Source of the DNA: Austropuccinia psidii
Lineage: Eukaryota; Basidiomycota; Pucciniomycetes; Pucciniales; Sphaerophragmiaceae
Direction: 5' to 3'
NCBI GenBank assembly: GCA_023105745.1
Contig: JALGQZ010000011.1
Span: 15,839,975 to 15,903,974 of the forward strand
Length of the DNA: 64,000 nt
Shown: in pieces, positions 55,265-64,000 of the stretch
How positions within the stretch are numbered: the stretch's first letter is position 1
Layout: each line of letters starts with the position of its first letter
Translations under genes and position numbers: made by a program
The notes under the pieces: generated by a model
Database searches by the model: none
Seen by the model: only the letters and a program-made list of their open reading frames with translations
What the model was told of the DNA's origin: nothing

Positions 55265-56597
55265 ACTGTTACTGAAAGATGAAAAATTCTTTAATTTACT
55301 TATTGGGTGGTTCCAGGGTAAAAATTATTGTACAAGTTACAAACAATGGTTATAATGATTTTTTTCACTTGGTTAAAAGAGTTAAAATGATATGAAAGGG
55401 TTTTTGGAAGATTTTATTGATTTCCTTAGCATTGTTTAAACTAATTATAAAAGGAAAAAATTCTGAAATGAAGAGAAAAGTGGGGAAAAGAAGACATTCT
55501 TTTGTTGACACCAATTTTCTTGCTACGAAGGTTGAATTGACTGGTATAAGTTGTGAGAAACACTTTGAAAATAGAAAATCCAGTTATGGAATCATTGAGC
55601 CCTGGTTTGGACTAAAAAGAGGCTGGCTTTAGCCCATTTTTGCTATTTTCAGCCATTTTAGACCCTTAAATTGCCCATTGCTATAGGAATACCATTTTAA
55701 AGCCTTAAGAACAAATAAAAATGTGTGTAAGAGACATGAAAGCCAGCTAAAGCCATTTGGAAATAGTTAAAACTGCCCTTGTTGGTATCAAATGCTCATC
55801 ATCAATGGAGTCACAGACCCTGTGACTCAATCCAGGACAAAAGTGATTAACATTTGCATGAATTTTGACATCCCACACCTGTCAGAAAATAATGAGAAGT
55901 AGTCTGGCACCCCTGGAGCCAAGATTCCTTCCCCCCCAGGATTAATCTTCCCAATTTATTTTTTCTTTAATTCCTCATCACACATTATACTTTGAATTTA
56001 AATATGTAATTAAATTGAGTTTTTTACAGTGCACGACTGTAATAATTGTTACCTCATATGTAAATGAAAGTTCACTTATATAATAGATGCGCACATTTTG
56101 AAATTTTTATTGAAAATGATTCAATTCCTAATAGCTTCTAAACTAAACACCAGACCTCAATTTTAACACAACAATTGATTTGTAATGCAATCAAATTAAG
56201 CCTATTTAGAGTTGAGCTACAGAAATCTAACCCAGGGAGGACCCCATGTTATTTTTTGTAAAAAATCCAGTGGTGAAATAATTTTCATAAACTCATTGAT
56301 TGGATAAAAAGTTATAATAATTTTATTCAAATTTTTTTAAAAAATATTTGACTTGGAATATTTTTGTTGAAAACCTATTTTTACTTAATTTTTCAATTAA
56401 AATGTGTTCTTGCAATTTTAACTTTTAATGGAATTTTGATTTCAAATTATAATCAAAATTTCAATATTGTTGAAAAATTCTATATTTATATTTTGATTTT
56501 TGTCTTGATAATAAAAACAAATTCATTCATTTATAACTATAACATAATTTTTTATATGTGATCTTTTGGGTATATGACAATACCTCTAAGGCTCTGG
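55265..56597 (-). repeat. LTR-Z copy 4, antisense, truncated
   Basis: Collinear with 15967-17324, with the same truncation at the integrase side and the same junction to the repeat arm (ACCTCTAAGGCTC then TGGCTGTAACC). The terminus AAGGCTC is closer to the reference end than in copy 2. It lacks a short block near 55755 that copy 2 has at about 16465-16505. Confidence 0.75.
55280..55632 (+). pseudogene. Relic of the ORF antisense to LTR-Z, copy 4
   Basis: 55417-55632 is open for 71 codons and matches the C-terminal half of 48820-49254 without a gap: FKLIIKGKNSEMKRKVGKRR, CEKHFENRKSSYGI, EPWFGLKRGW. The N-terminal half aligns from about 55282 but has a TGA near 55395. The function is unknown. 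Confidence 0.45.
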
Positions 56598-58730
56598 CTG
56601 TAACCTCCTCAGTTCCTTTTTAGGTTCATTTAGTTAGCACCAATAAATATCTGTCTTTGAGATCTTCAATAAGTTTCCAAAACTCATGGGTTGCTGAATT
56701 GAACTATTGATTTTATATGAGAGGTCAACTTTGACATCTACACTCAGTTTTGGTTCTGAGCCAGAATACTTTTTATTTTTTCTTATCCTACTGGGATATA
56801 AATGATACATTATGAAAGAAGGGAGCTTCCGTTTCAGATGAATACTATTATGGGGAGTTTGGCTTAGTTTTCATCTTGTGAGGGTTGTATTTCAATATTA
56901 TTATTCATTGTATTAATGTGTCATTCTTATGCCAGTGTTTTGAGTCAGAGGCTGACAAATTTTATTCACTTTATCTACTTTCTATATGTAATGGGTTTCT
57001 CAATTTGATATTTTAAGTTATGAATTATCAGTAAAATTATTATCTCATTTTCTCATTTTGTAAAACAAACCTGCATATTTTTTAAGTTCTTTCTCCAATT
57101 AATAGACACATGTCAATATATTTATTTTTTGGATACATGAAATTGAGTTTATGCAAATATTTTCATTTTGTGAATTGGTTATTTGAAATTTTCAAGTTCT
57201 TTTTTGGATCAATAACTTATCTTATACTTTTCAAGAACCAAAAGGATTTAATTTGATAAGATTTAACATTTTGAATGGAAAGGAAACTCAAATATATACT
57301 ATTTCCTACTTTAAAGTGTTTTCTCACAACTGTGTAACATTAACAAAGAAAAGAACCCCACTATGTCTTATTATTTGATCTTTTTCCATTTTGTGAAATA
57401 CTATTCTTTTATTTTTATTGCTTAAAGGGGTCAGAGTTGAAAAAAATACATAATCAAGTAACAAAAAGTTGAATAGTATAATTAGTAAGAGTATATAGGG
57501 AGTGCCCTGCGCCAATTTCAAGAGAAAAATAAAGAATGAAACTTGAATTGGGTCAAATATTCAACAAAACACTCTGAAAAAAAAATTCTTGAAAAATATT
57601 TTTCTCATGAAAGAGGCCTTTCATGTAAAACCAACCTGTAAAACATTCTTTTTATAGAGAACCTTTTTCAACATTTTTGATTCCTTATTTTTTGATCTCA
57701 CCAATCAGAAAGTACAGCATATTTCTTTTTCCATTAATCAATAGTCAAAATTTCTTCACCCAACCTATCTCACCTCCGTCCATTGCTCAATGCTTTCTCC
57801 TTTCTTTGCAAATTTTTCCTCTTTATGCAGTATTTTTTCTTATTCCACAAGAGTCATTCAAGTGCATACGTTTTTATCTTTCAATATTCCTCATCCTGGT
57901 ATGAGGAAATACTCTCTATGGAATTATTCCTTTTGAAAAAATACAACATACCCAGAACCCCGCATAATCCCTTCCATTCCAACTTAACAATTTCTTTGAA
58001 TGAGAAAAGGATTATAAAGAAAAAGGTCAAAAGTTACCCATAATGGGTGTAACTCCCTTGTGTCTTCAAATAGAATCATTGATCTGGGGGTTTTTGATAT
58101 ATCAATTGTATTACTGATGATTCCTGCCTGTACTATGAGGGTGTGTTTTTTAAAAGACATTCCAATTCTAGATTTGCTTTCCAAAATCTGAATAAAGGAG
58201 GTGGGGGACACATGAGGTTTTACTTTCAATAAGTTGATTCAATATAATATGAAAGAAGGGCTCTGAGAAACCTGGCTTCTATTGAGCCTATTGGCGAATC
58301 TATTTAAGGCCAGAAATACTGAGATGTGTTGTTTTCAGGGGTGATTCAGTCAAAATTTCCTTGAATTTTGAATCTGAACTTTAATAAAGGTATTTCTTTG
58401 TTGATTTTCCTATTAATGAAGAAATTTAAAGGTTTTCTCAGATTTTATAACAAATTAAGATAAATCTTGTAGAATTGAGCTCAGTACCTGATAGCGTTTT
58501 GCGCAATTTTCATCAATGCAATGTAAATGAAGGAGTAGAGGGTGATGTTCATTTTTCATACTTCAGTTTTTGTATATGGTTGGGTTCAGAGATATAGAAA
58601 GAGCAGGGAAGACAATACTGATAATTTGACTGCTGAAAATTAATTACCCCTTCCTTTCAATGTGTCAATGCAAATTTATGGCATTCAATAGGTGACATAT
58701 CAGTAACCAAAAGGGGAATACTAAAAATAA
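56598..58730 (+). repeat. Repeat arm, right copy
   Basis: This is the third copy of the arm, close to 17325-19430 (a few per cent different by eye). It leads into tRNA-Asp copy 3. ORFs (57677-57904, 57783-58043) repeat those of the middle arm and have no motif. Confidence 0.75.
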
Positions 58731-58836
58731 TCTAAGTTAGTTCATGGTAGAATAACTGCCTGTCAAACTTGAATGGACAAGGGTGCATTCAAGAACTTGA
58801 AAGCTGTAGACAGGGGTTCGACTCCCTCACTCGGAG
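58731..58836 (+). pseudogene. tRNA-Asp copy 3, degenerate
   Basis: The acceptor is TCTAAGT, which mispairs with ACTCGGA at one position. The D loop lost one base and changed (TTCATGG for TTCAACGG), damaging the A box and G18-G19 region. The anticodon GTC, intron hairpin, T arm and B box (GGTTCGACTCC) remain. The T stem reads AGGGG against CCCTC, with its first pair (A against C) lost. It is probably a pseudogene, though Pol III binding through the B box is possible. Confidence 0.75.
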
Positions 58837-59094
58837 ATTTGATATCCTACCTTCTAACTATATCTGAGGAAATATTTTTTGAAGAATATCTTGAACTCAG
58901 CTCAAACTTTTTCACTTAGCGGACTTGCAATTTTCAAAGATCCACTACCAACAAAATGGGTAAAGAGCGTGGAAGGCAATACTGATAATCCCAGTCCTAG
59001 AAACTAATTACTCCTTCCTTTGAATGTGCAAATCCAAATTTTCAGTATTCAATAGGTGACATATTAGTAACCCAAATGGGAATACTAAAAATAA

Positions 59095-59198
59095 TCTGCG
59101 TTAGTTCAACGGTAGAATAACTGCCTGTCAAACTTGAATGGACATGGGTGCATTCAAGAACTTGAAAGCTGTAGATGGGGGTCCAACAACCTCACTCG
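59095..59198 (+). pseudogene. tRNA-Asp copy 4, truncated by copia2
   Basis: The A box, anticodon and intron match copy 1, with acceptor TCTGCGT. The T arm is decayed (GGGGGTCCAACAACCTC), destroying the B box. The 3' end stops at CACTCG, where the copia2 LTR begins, so the last acceptor bases are missing. It is not functional. Confidence 0.85.
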
Positions 59199-59920
59199 TA
59201 AAAGACTCAAGATATTTGTAAGTGAGTTAGGAAAAGGGAGTTACAAAGGAGTTCAAGGAGTAAGAAACAAATAGCTGAATTGCAAGAGCAGAGCATACCT
59301 GAAAGACTCAATAGATTTGTAAGTGAGTTAGGAACAGGGAGTTTCAAACGAGTTCAAGGAGTAAGAAACGAATAGCTGGATAAAGACTAAGCTATTCGAG
59401 TCTCCTTGCTCTATATAAAGTATTTACAGATCTAAAGTCCGCGTTATTACGAACGGGACTTGCAATTACTCTTAGCAATGATGAAATGAAGTAACCTATA
59501 ATTAAAGAAAGCATTTTGATACATGATCAGAGTGTGCTATTTGAGAAGTTTTGGGTAAAGAGAAAGTGATACGTCGATAAGATAAGATGGATTGCGCAAG
59601 AGAGAGAAAAATAGAAAATACATACCTGAGAAGTTTTTGGTAAAGAGAAAGTGATACGTTGATAAGATAAGATAGAGATCACAGAAATGGAGGAATGATC
59701 TCTATTTATAATAACGACGTATAACCCCCAAACACTACTCAGGAGTGGCAGTAGTTACAACGTAGTTAAAATAAGTAATTGACTAGATACAAGAAAAAGA
59801 TACATAGAATAATCTGGACTGGGGAGAAACAAGACAGACTGGAAGAACCAGACCAGGAGAAGTAAAGCCTTAGGATTATTTTCCTAAAGTAACGACTGAC
59901 TTAGTCGTAATATTTCAACA
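59199..59920 (-). repeat. copia2 3' LTR (about 722 bp)
   Basis: On the minus strand it starts TGTTGAAATATTACGAC, a start like that of Ty1-type LTRs, after the purine tract AATGGGGCG. It ends TCTTTTA at the tRNA copy, not the usual CA, so the right limit is inferred from the break in the tRNA. A TATA box (TTATAAATAGAG, minus) is at about 59699-59710. Two internal direct repeats occur: 59201-59277 with 59302-59379 (101-bp period), and 59543-59588 with 59628-59673 (85-bp period). Confidence 0.85.
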
Positions 59921-60739
59921 CGCCCCATTGCTCGAATGCGCAATAAGTTGAATAGCGGAGCAAAAGTCATAATGTTTGATCTTCCCAAGACTTTTGGTGA
60001 ACATGTCCGCCCACATAAGATTGGTGGGGATGTAGGAGATATTAGCGAACTTGCTGTTGATAAGATCTCTGATCCAATTAACACGAATGTTGATATGTCG
60101 AGTTCTGTGTTGATACAAAGGATTTAAGCATAGAGCAATAGCTCCCTGGTTATCACATTTTAAGTAAATACTTGGTTCAATATTAAAATCGTAGAGTAGT
60201 TTCTTGATCCATAAAGTGTCCTGAGTAACCTCTGTCAAAGCTCGTAGCTCAGCTTCAGTGGTAGAAAGAGCTACAATTGGTTGTTTTTTAGTTTTCCAAA
60301 TGATAAGCCCACCGCATAATACACCATATCCAGAAAAAGATCTACCATCGTAATTGCTTCCCCAATCAGAGTCAGAATAGCCAATTATTTCAGAATATTT
60401 AGAAGTTCCACCTAATGTTAATTCGTAGTTCTTGGTACCTTGAAGATATCGAAGAATTCTTTTGAAGGCGGATATGTGACAACCTGAAGGTTTATCGAGG
60501 AATTGAGATAAAACAGAAGTGGCATAGGCCAAATCTGGTCGAGAACAAGAAGTTAGATAATTTAGGAGACCAACAGCTTTTCGGTAGCTAAAAGTTAGGT
60601 CTTGATTAGCCTCATTGGATAAAACTAATTTGGCGCCAGGATCCATTGGAGTAGTGACAGGTTTACAATTTTCCATCCCGAATTCTTTTAGAATTTTGTC
60701 AATGTAGAGTTTTTGAGAAAGAGTAATGATCCTTCTGCC
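59915..60739 (-). pseudogene. copia2 RT thumb and RNase H, separated by one stop
   Basis: It is in the same frame as the main ORF, directly after TGA 60740-60742 (GRRIITLSQKLYIDKILKEF). Motifs are CKPVTTPMDPGAKL, VGLLNYLTSCSRPDLAYA, GYSDSDWGSNYDGRS (Asp), ALSTTEAELRAL (Glu), KCDNQGAIAL (Asp) and MWADMFTKSLG (Asp), so RNase H looks intact. The last codons TGT TGA are the first six bases of the 3' LTR, so translation terminates inside it. The single stop would truncate the protein unless read through. It would remove RNA from the hybrid during reverse transcription. Confidence 0.9.
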
Positions 60740-63700
60740 TCAATTTCGATTAATCTTAATTCCTAAGATAAATTGTACTTGAATCATATCATCCATGCGA
60801 AAAACCTTTTTTATATCCTTTTTAAATTTTTCAACAATTTCTATTTTCCCTCCAATGAGCATGTCATCAACATGCACAAAAACAGCGCAGAAACCATCTC
60901 CTGTGCTAATAAAAAGACAGGGATCTGCTTGACATGGTTTAAGCTTAAGAGTTTCGAATACATCTTTGAGCCGTTTATACCAGCACCTTGGACTTTGTTT
61001 AAGCCCATAAAGTGATTTAATAAGTTGTAGACAAGTACCAAGTTTAATGACGTGAGGATACCCCTCTGGGTATTTCATGAAAACTTTTTCCTCGGTTATG
61101 CCATATAAAAAAGCAGTGCGAACATCCATTTGATGAAGTTCAAGGTCATTAATAGCACAGTAGGAAAGCAAAAAACGAAGAGAAGCAAGTCTTCCAGTAG
61201 GTGCATAGGTTTCATTGTAATCTATTCCTTCAATTTGTGAGAATCCTTGAACGCAGAGTCTTGCCTTGTATCTAACAACCTTGCCAGTGTGATCTTCTTT
61301 TTCACGAAAAACCCAAGTAGAACCAAGGAGATTAGCTTCTTGTGGTAGCGAAACAACTTGCCAAACTTCATTTTCCTCAATGCTGGATATTTCCTCGATA
61401 ATCGCCGATTTCCATTTGTCAGCCTGTAAGTGATTCATGGCCTGAGAGTAGGTTTTTGGAGTACTTGAATTGAAATAAGTAGCCGCTTTAGCAAACCTTC
61501 GTCGGCCTTCTGGCAGGATGTTGGATGTATCAAGTTTGCTTGATATGTCTTTTGGTGCCTTATCAAGTACATCATCCATTACCCATCCGTTCGGAAGATC
61601 TTTGGTGGGTAGGGTAGTTTGTGAGGGGTGAGTAGAACAATCTTCTGGACTGGAAGATTCTTGTAAATCATCAAATGATTCGTGGTCAAATTCTACAGCA
61701 GTCTGAAAAGATGACGAAGGGATAGAGTTATCAATATCAGGAGGAGGATCTGTGTCTCTGAAGGGACTGGAATGATCCGGATTTGATGATTCTGAAAAAG
61801 CATTGTTTATAGGAGCAAAAGAGGTAGATCCAGGACATAAACTGTCTTCTTCTGATTTAGTCGAGGCCTCCTGAGATTCTTCATCGAAAAGCCAGTCGTG
61901 TGTGATTTGGATTTTGTTGGTAACTAAGTTATAGACACGAAAGTTCTTGTGCCCTTCAGAGTAACCAAGAAAGAAATCCTTTTCGGCACGAGGGTGAAGT
62001 TTTGATTTTAAACTTTCCTTATTTACGTGGATGTATACTGGACATCCAAAGGGATGTAGATGATCCATCTTAGGAGTAAAGCTGAAAATTGTCTCAAAAG
62101 GAGTTTTGAATGATAATGAGGATACTGGTGTTCTATTTAGCAAGTAAGTTGCAGTAGACACAGCTTCTCCCCACCAATCGAAGGAGAGTTTAGAGTCCAA
62201 CAGGAGACAACGAACTCTTTCCATCAGGGTTCGATTGGCCCTCTCAGCGAAGGGATTTTGCTGAGGTGTATGTGGAGCAGTAAGTAAGGATTCTATTCCT
62301 TCGTTCAGCAGATATTGACGAAAAGATCCTTCAATGAATTCTCCACCATTATCAGATACGACCTTCTTAATCCGAAAATTAGTTTGTTTTTCAATAAATG
62401 CTTTGAATGACCTGAATGCTTCAAAACATTTGGATTTGTTTGAGATAGATGTGGTGAAACAATACCTAGAGTAACTGTCAATAATTTGGAAAATAAAGCG
62501 ACTTCCCCCTTTAAAGACAGGAGTAATTGGGCCACAGACGTCCATGTGGACTATTTGTAGTGGCTGGGAAGTGCTCGGAAAGGTGCCATTAAAGGGTAGA
62601 CAATGAGATTTAGAACTTAAACATGCTTCACATTTCAAACCCGAAAAGTCCAAAGATGGGAAGAGATAGGAAGCATATTTATTGCTTGGATGTCCCAAGG
62701 CTCGGTGAACAATAGATACGTCTGTACTTTTTGTCGTTAAATGCGAGACTGGAGTGCCAAGAAGGATTGAGATGACATTGTCTATCAACTTTCCTTCAAG
62801 TATAATTTCGTTGTTTTCGTCAAAAAGGTGAACACTTTCTCCTTTTCCAGAGAGAGAACATCCTTTTCGCAGGAAGGGTGACAAGGAAATCAAAGGAGTG
62901 GTGATGTTAGGAACAATGAGCGAATTTTTAAGGTGGATTATAGAACCCTTATAGCCTGTGATGGCAGCAGTGCCAAATCCTTCAGCATAGATTACAGTGC
63001 CATCGGCCTGGTTCAAGGCCACCCTAGTCTTCGTGAATGAGACGAATCTCTCTGAGTCTTTGAACAGAGAATGAGAGGCGCCGCTGTCAAGAATAGCACG
63101 TTCTTCCTTAATAAATGCTATCGTTTTAGATTCAGTACTGATGCAGTAGACCCTAGGAGAAGAAATTGGCTTTGATCCAGTACTTTCAGTACTGCTGGAG
63201 TTGCTCTTGGAGCGCTTGTCTTGATTTCTTCTTTCTCTAAACTCCTTAAGGAGGTGTGGATGAAGTTGAAAGCATTGGTCTTCTGAATGAGAAGCTTCAG
63301 GAGAATGCTTCCCATTTTTACATTTGACCTTTCTTTCACCGATACGAAGGGCCTGTCCATCGGATATAGATAACTCTTGATTTCTTGCAAGAGCCAGTTC
63401 TATATCTGATAGCATGCTTTCAAGAGTGGGAACACGTTTCAATATTTTAATCTCTTGATATATATTGTTCTTCACAAAGGATAAAGATGTAGGAAGATTT
63501 CTAAGATAGTAAAAAGCCAGCATACGAGACATAGTTTTTGCTTCAAATAGATCCTGTCCCATGGATTTAAGGAGCTTAGATTGATGTCGAATCTCTATAA
63601 TGGAGCTTGAAATGATTCCATCTTCTATCTTCATTCCAAAAAGTTTGGTCATAACTGTAGCACAGTTTTCAACAGATGAAGCAGCATAGAAATCGCGAAT

Positions 63701-64000
63701 ATTGATCCAGAGAGCGGCTGGATTGTAGTTCTCTTGATCATCGTCAAAGAACTTGTCATAGTTCTCTTGGTCAAGAGTGTTGCCTAGCCAGAAATAAATT
63801 TGTCGGCAACTGTTCTGGAAGAATTCTACTTCTTCATCTGGTGCATCATTAGGCAGAGAACTTATCCAGTCAGGCTTTAAGAATATGTCAATATTTTTTA
63901 TAGTGAGTGCCATTTTAACCTTATTACTCCACTTGGCATAATTCTTCAAAGTTAGTGGATCAATATTTGTTTTGTCTAGAGTTTTGGCAAGACTTCTGGT
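60740..64000 (-). CDS. copia2 gag-protease-integrase-RT polyprotein (5' partial)
   Basis: The frame is open from the window edge (about 17 codons upstream of a TTG at 63949, no ATG yet), so the start lies outside. Residues below count from 63949. A UBN2-type gag covers 1-200. A Cys/His motif CKNGKHSPEASHSEDQC lies at about 208-225. Protease DSGASHS is near 287. The HHCC region is LGHPSNK...CEACLSSK (about 418-440). Integrase has VHMDVCGP (Asp, about 468), VVSDNGGEF (Asp) and QQNPFAERANRT (Glu). RT carries WQVVSLP, YKARLCVQGF, HQMDVRTAFLYG (Asp, about 941) and FVHVDDMLIGG (about 1027). All catalytic residues seen are intact. It ends at a lone TGA. Confidence 0.93.
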   Translation of the reverse strand, partial: TRSLAKTLDKTNIDPLTLKNYAKWSNKVKMALTIKNIDIFLKPDWISSLPNDAPDEEVEFFQNSCRQIYFWLGNTLDQENYDKFFDDDQENYNPAALWINIRDFYAASSVENCATVMTKLFGMKIEDGIISSSIIEIRHQSKLLKSMGQDLFEAKTMSRMLAFYYLRNLPTSLSFVKNNIYQEIKILKRVPTLESMLSDIELALARNQELSISDGQALRIGERKVKCKNGKHSPEASHSEDQCFQLHPHLLKEFRERRNQDKRSKSNSSSTESTGSKPISSPRVYCISTESKTIAFIKEERAILDSGASHSLFKDSERFVSFTKTRVALNQADGTVIYAEGFGTAAITGYKGSIIHLKNSLIVPNITTPLISLSPFLRKGCSLSGKGESVHLFDENNEIILEGKLIDNVISILLGTPVSHLTTKSTDVSIVHRALGHPSNKYASYLFPSLDFSGLKCEACLSSKSHCLPFNGTFPSTSQPLQIVHMDVCGPITPVFKGGSRFIFQIIDSYSRYCFTTSISNKSKCFEAFRSFKAFIEKQTNFRIKKVVSDNGGEFIEGSFRQYLLNEGIESLLTAPHTPQQNPFAERANRTLMERVRCLLLDSKLSFDWWGEAVSTATYLLNRTPVSSLSFKTPFETIFSFTPKMDHLHPFGCPVYIHVNKESLKSKLHPRAEKDFFLGYSEGHKNFRVYNLVTNKIQITHDWLFDEESQEASTKSEEDSLCPGSTSFAPINNAFSESSNPDHSSPFRDTDPPPDIDNSIPSSSFQTAVEFDHESFDDLQESSSPEDCSTHPSQTTLPTKDLPNGWVMDDVLDKAPKDISSKLDTSNILPEGRRRFAKAATYFNSSTPKTYSQAMNHLQADKWKSAIIEEISSIEENEVWQVVSLPQEANLLGSTWVFREKEDHTGKVVRYKARLCVQGFSQIEGIDYNETYAPTGRLASLRFLLSYCAINDLELHQMDVRTAFLYGITEEKVFMKYPEGYPHVIKLGTCLQLIKSLYGLKQSPRCWYKRLKDVFETLKLKPCQADPCLFISTGDGFCAVFVHVDDMLIGGKIEIVEKFKKDIKKVFRMDDMIQVQFILGIKINRN

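Larger units (their letters stand above)
19822..58730 (+). repeat. Tandem 12-kb repeat, unit 2, with nested insertions
   Basis: It is collinear with 7446-19430 after four removals: copia1 plus its 5-bp duplication (5,208), the excess of full gypsy1 over its solo LTR (8,128), gypsy2 plus duplication (12,160) and LTR-Y plus duplication (1,445). These take 38,908 down to 11,967 bp, within 20 bp of unit 1. The far end runs into a tRNA-Asp copy at 58731, as unit 1 runs into the inverted tRNA block. Confidence 0.85.
58600..59198 (+). repeat. 364-bp direct repeat carrying tRNA-Asp
   Basis: Two units start at about 58600 (AGAGCAGGGAAGACAATACTG) and 58964 (AGAGCGTGGAAGGCAATACTG). Both continue through CCTTCCTTT, AATAGGTGACATAT and a tRNA-Asp copy; the tRNA starts are exactly 364 bp apart. 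The second unit is cut at 59198 by copia2. Confidence 0.85.
59199..64000 (-). mobile_element. copia2: Ty1/copia element, antisense, nearly intact, 5' end beyond window
   Basis: Minus-strand order is gag, zinc motif, protease, integrase, RT, RNase H, 3' LTR. The gag-pol frame stays open from the window edge to 60743, has one TGA (60740-60742), and continues in the same frame to 59915. The 3' LTR is 59199-59920. The family differs clearly from copia1 in LTR, gag and protease regions. The 5' LTR and start codon lie outside the window. Confidence 0.93.

Overview
The window is a repeat-dominated piece of a eukaryotic, fungal genome, most probably a rust fungus (Pucciniales). The basis is the style of the Ty3/gypsy and Ty1/copia elements, intron-bearing nuclear-type tRNA genes and the AT-rich sequence. 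From memory, the gag and pol proteins of the two large gypsy elements look like the very abundant predicted retroelement proteins of the myrtle rust Austropuccinia psidii. That species call is recollection, not a search. I found no host protein-coding gene in 64 kb; the only host-type genes are tRNA-Asp copies.

Layout. 1-2990: antisense remnant of a gypsy element (gag, PBS, 5' LTR of a family I call LTR-Z). 2990-5020: nothing recognisable. 5025-7288: old repeat arm. 7289-7395: intron-containing tRNA-Asp(GUC). 7446-19430: a 12-kb repeat unit holding a solo gypsy LTR (11898-13418), a fossil antisense gypsy integrase (14960-15965) and an antisense LTR-Z (15967-17324). 19431-19821: an inverted block carrying a second tRNA-Asp. 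19822-58730: a second copy of the same 12-kb unit, swollen to 39 kb by insertions. These are copia1 (21162-26364), solo LTR-Y (28127-29566), a full gypsy1 (30900-40548) where unit 1 has only a solo LTR, and gypsy2 (42132-54286), itself broken by a solo LTR-Z (47772-49597). 58731-59198: two more, degenerate tRNA-Asp copies in a 364-bp direct repeat. 59199-64000: antisense copia2, nearly intact, running off the window.

Subtracting the insertions from unit 2 leaves 11,967 bp, against 11,984 bp for unit 1. This is therefore a tandem duplication whose junctions fall at tRNA-Asp copies. Insertions with target-site duplications and empty sites in unit 1 date copia1, LTR-Y and gypsy2 after the duplication; gypsy1 came before it and collapsed to a solo LTR in one unit.

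No element in view is fully autonomous. gypsy1 and gypsy2 have multiple stops, copia1 has stops plus an altered integrase residue, and copia2 has a single in-frame stop in the part visible. The least expected signals are an open reading frame antisense to LTR-Z that stays protein-like in diverged copies, a second open frame overlapping gypsy2 gag, and the tRNA-Asp loci at rearrangement breakpoints.
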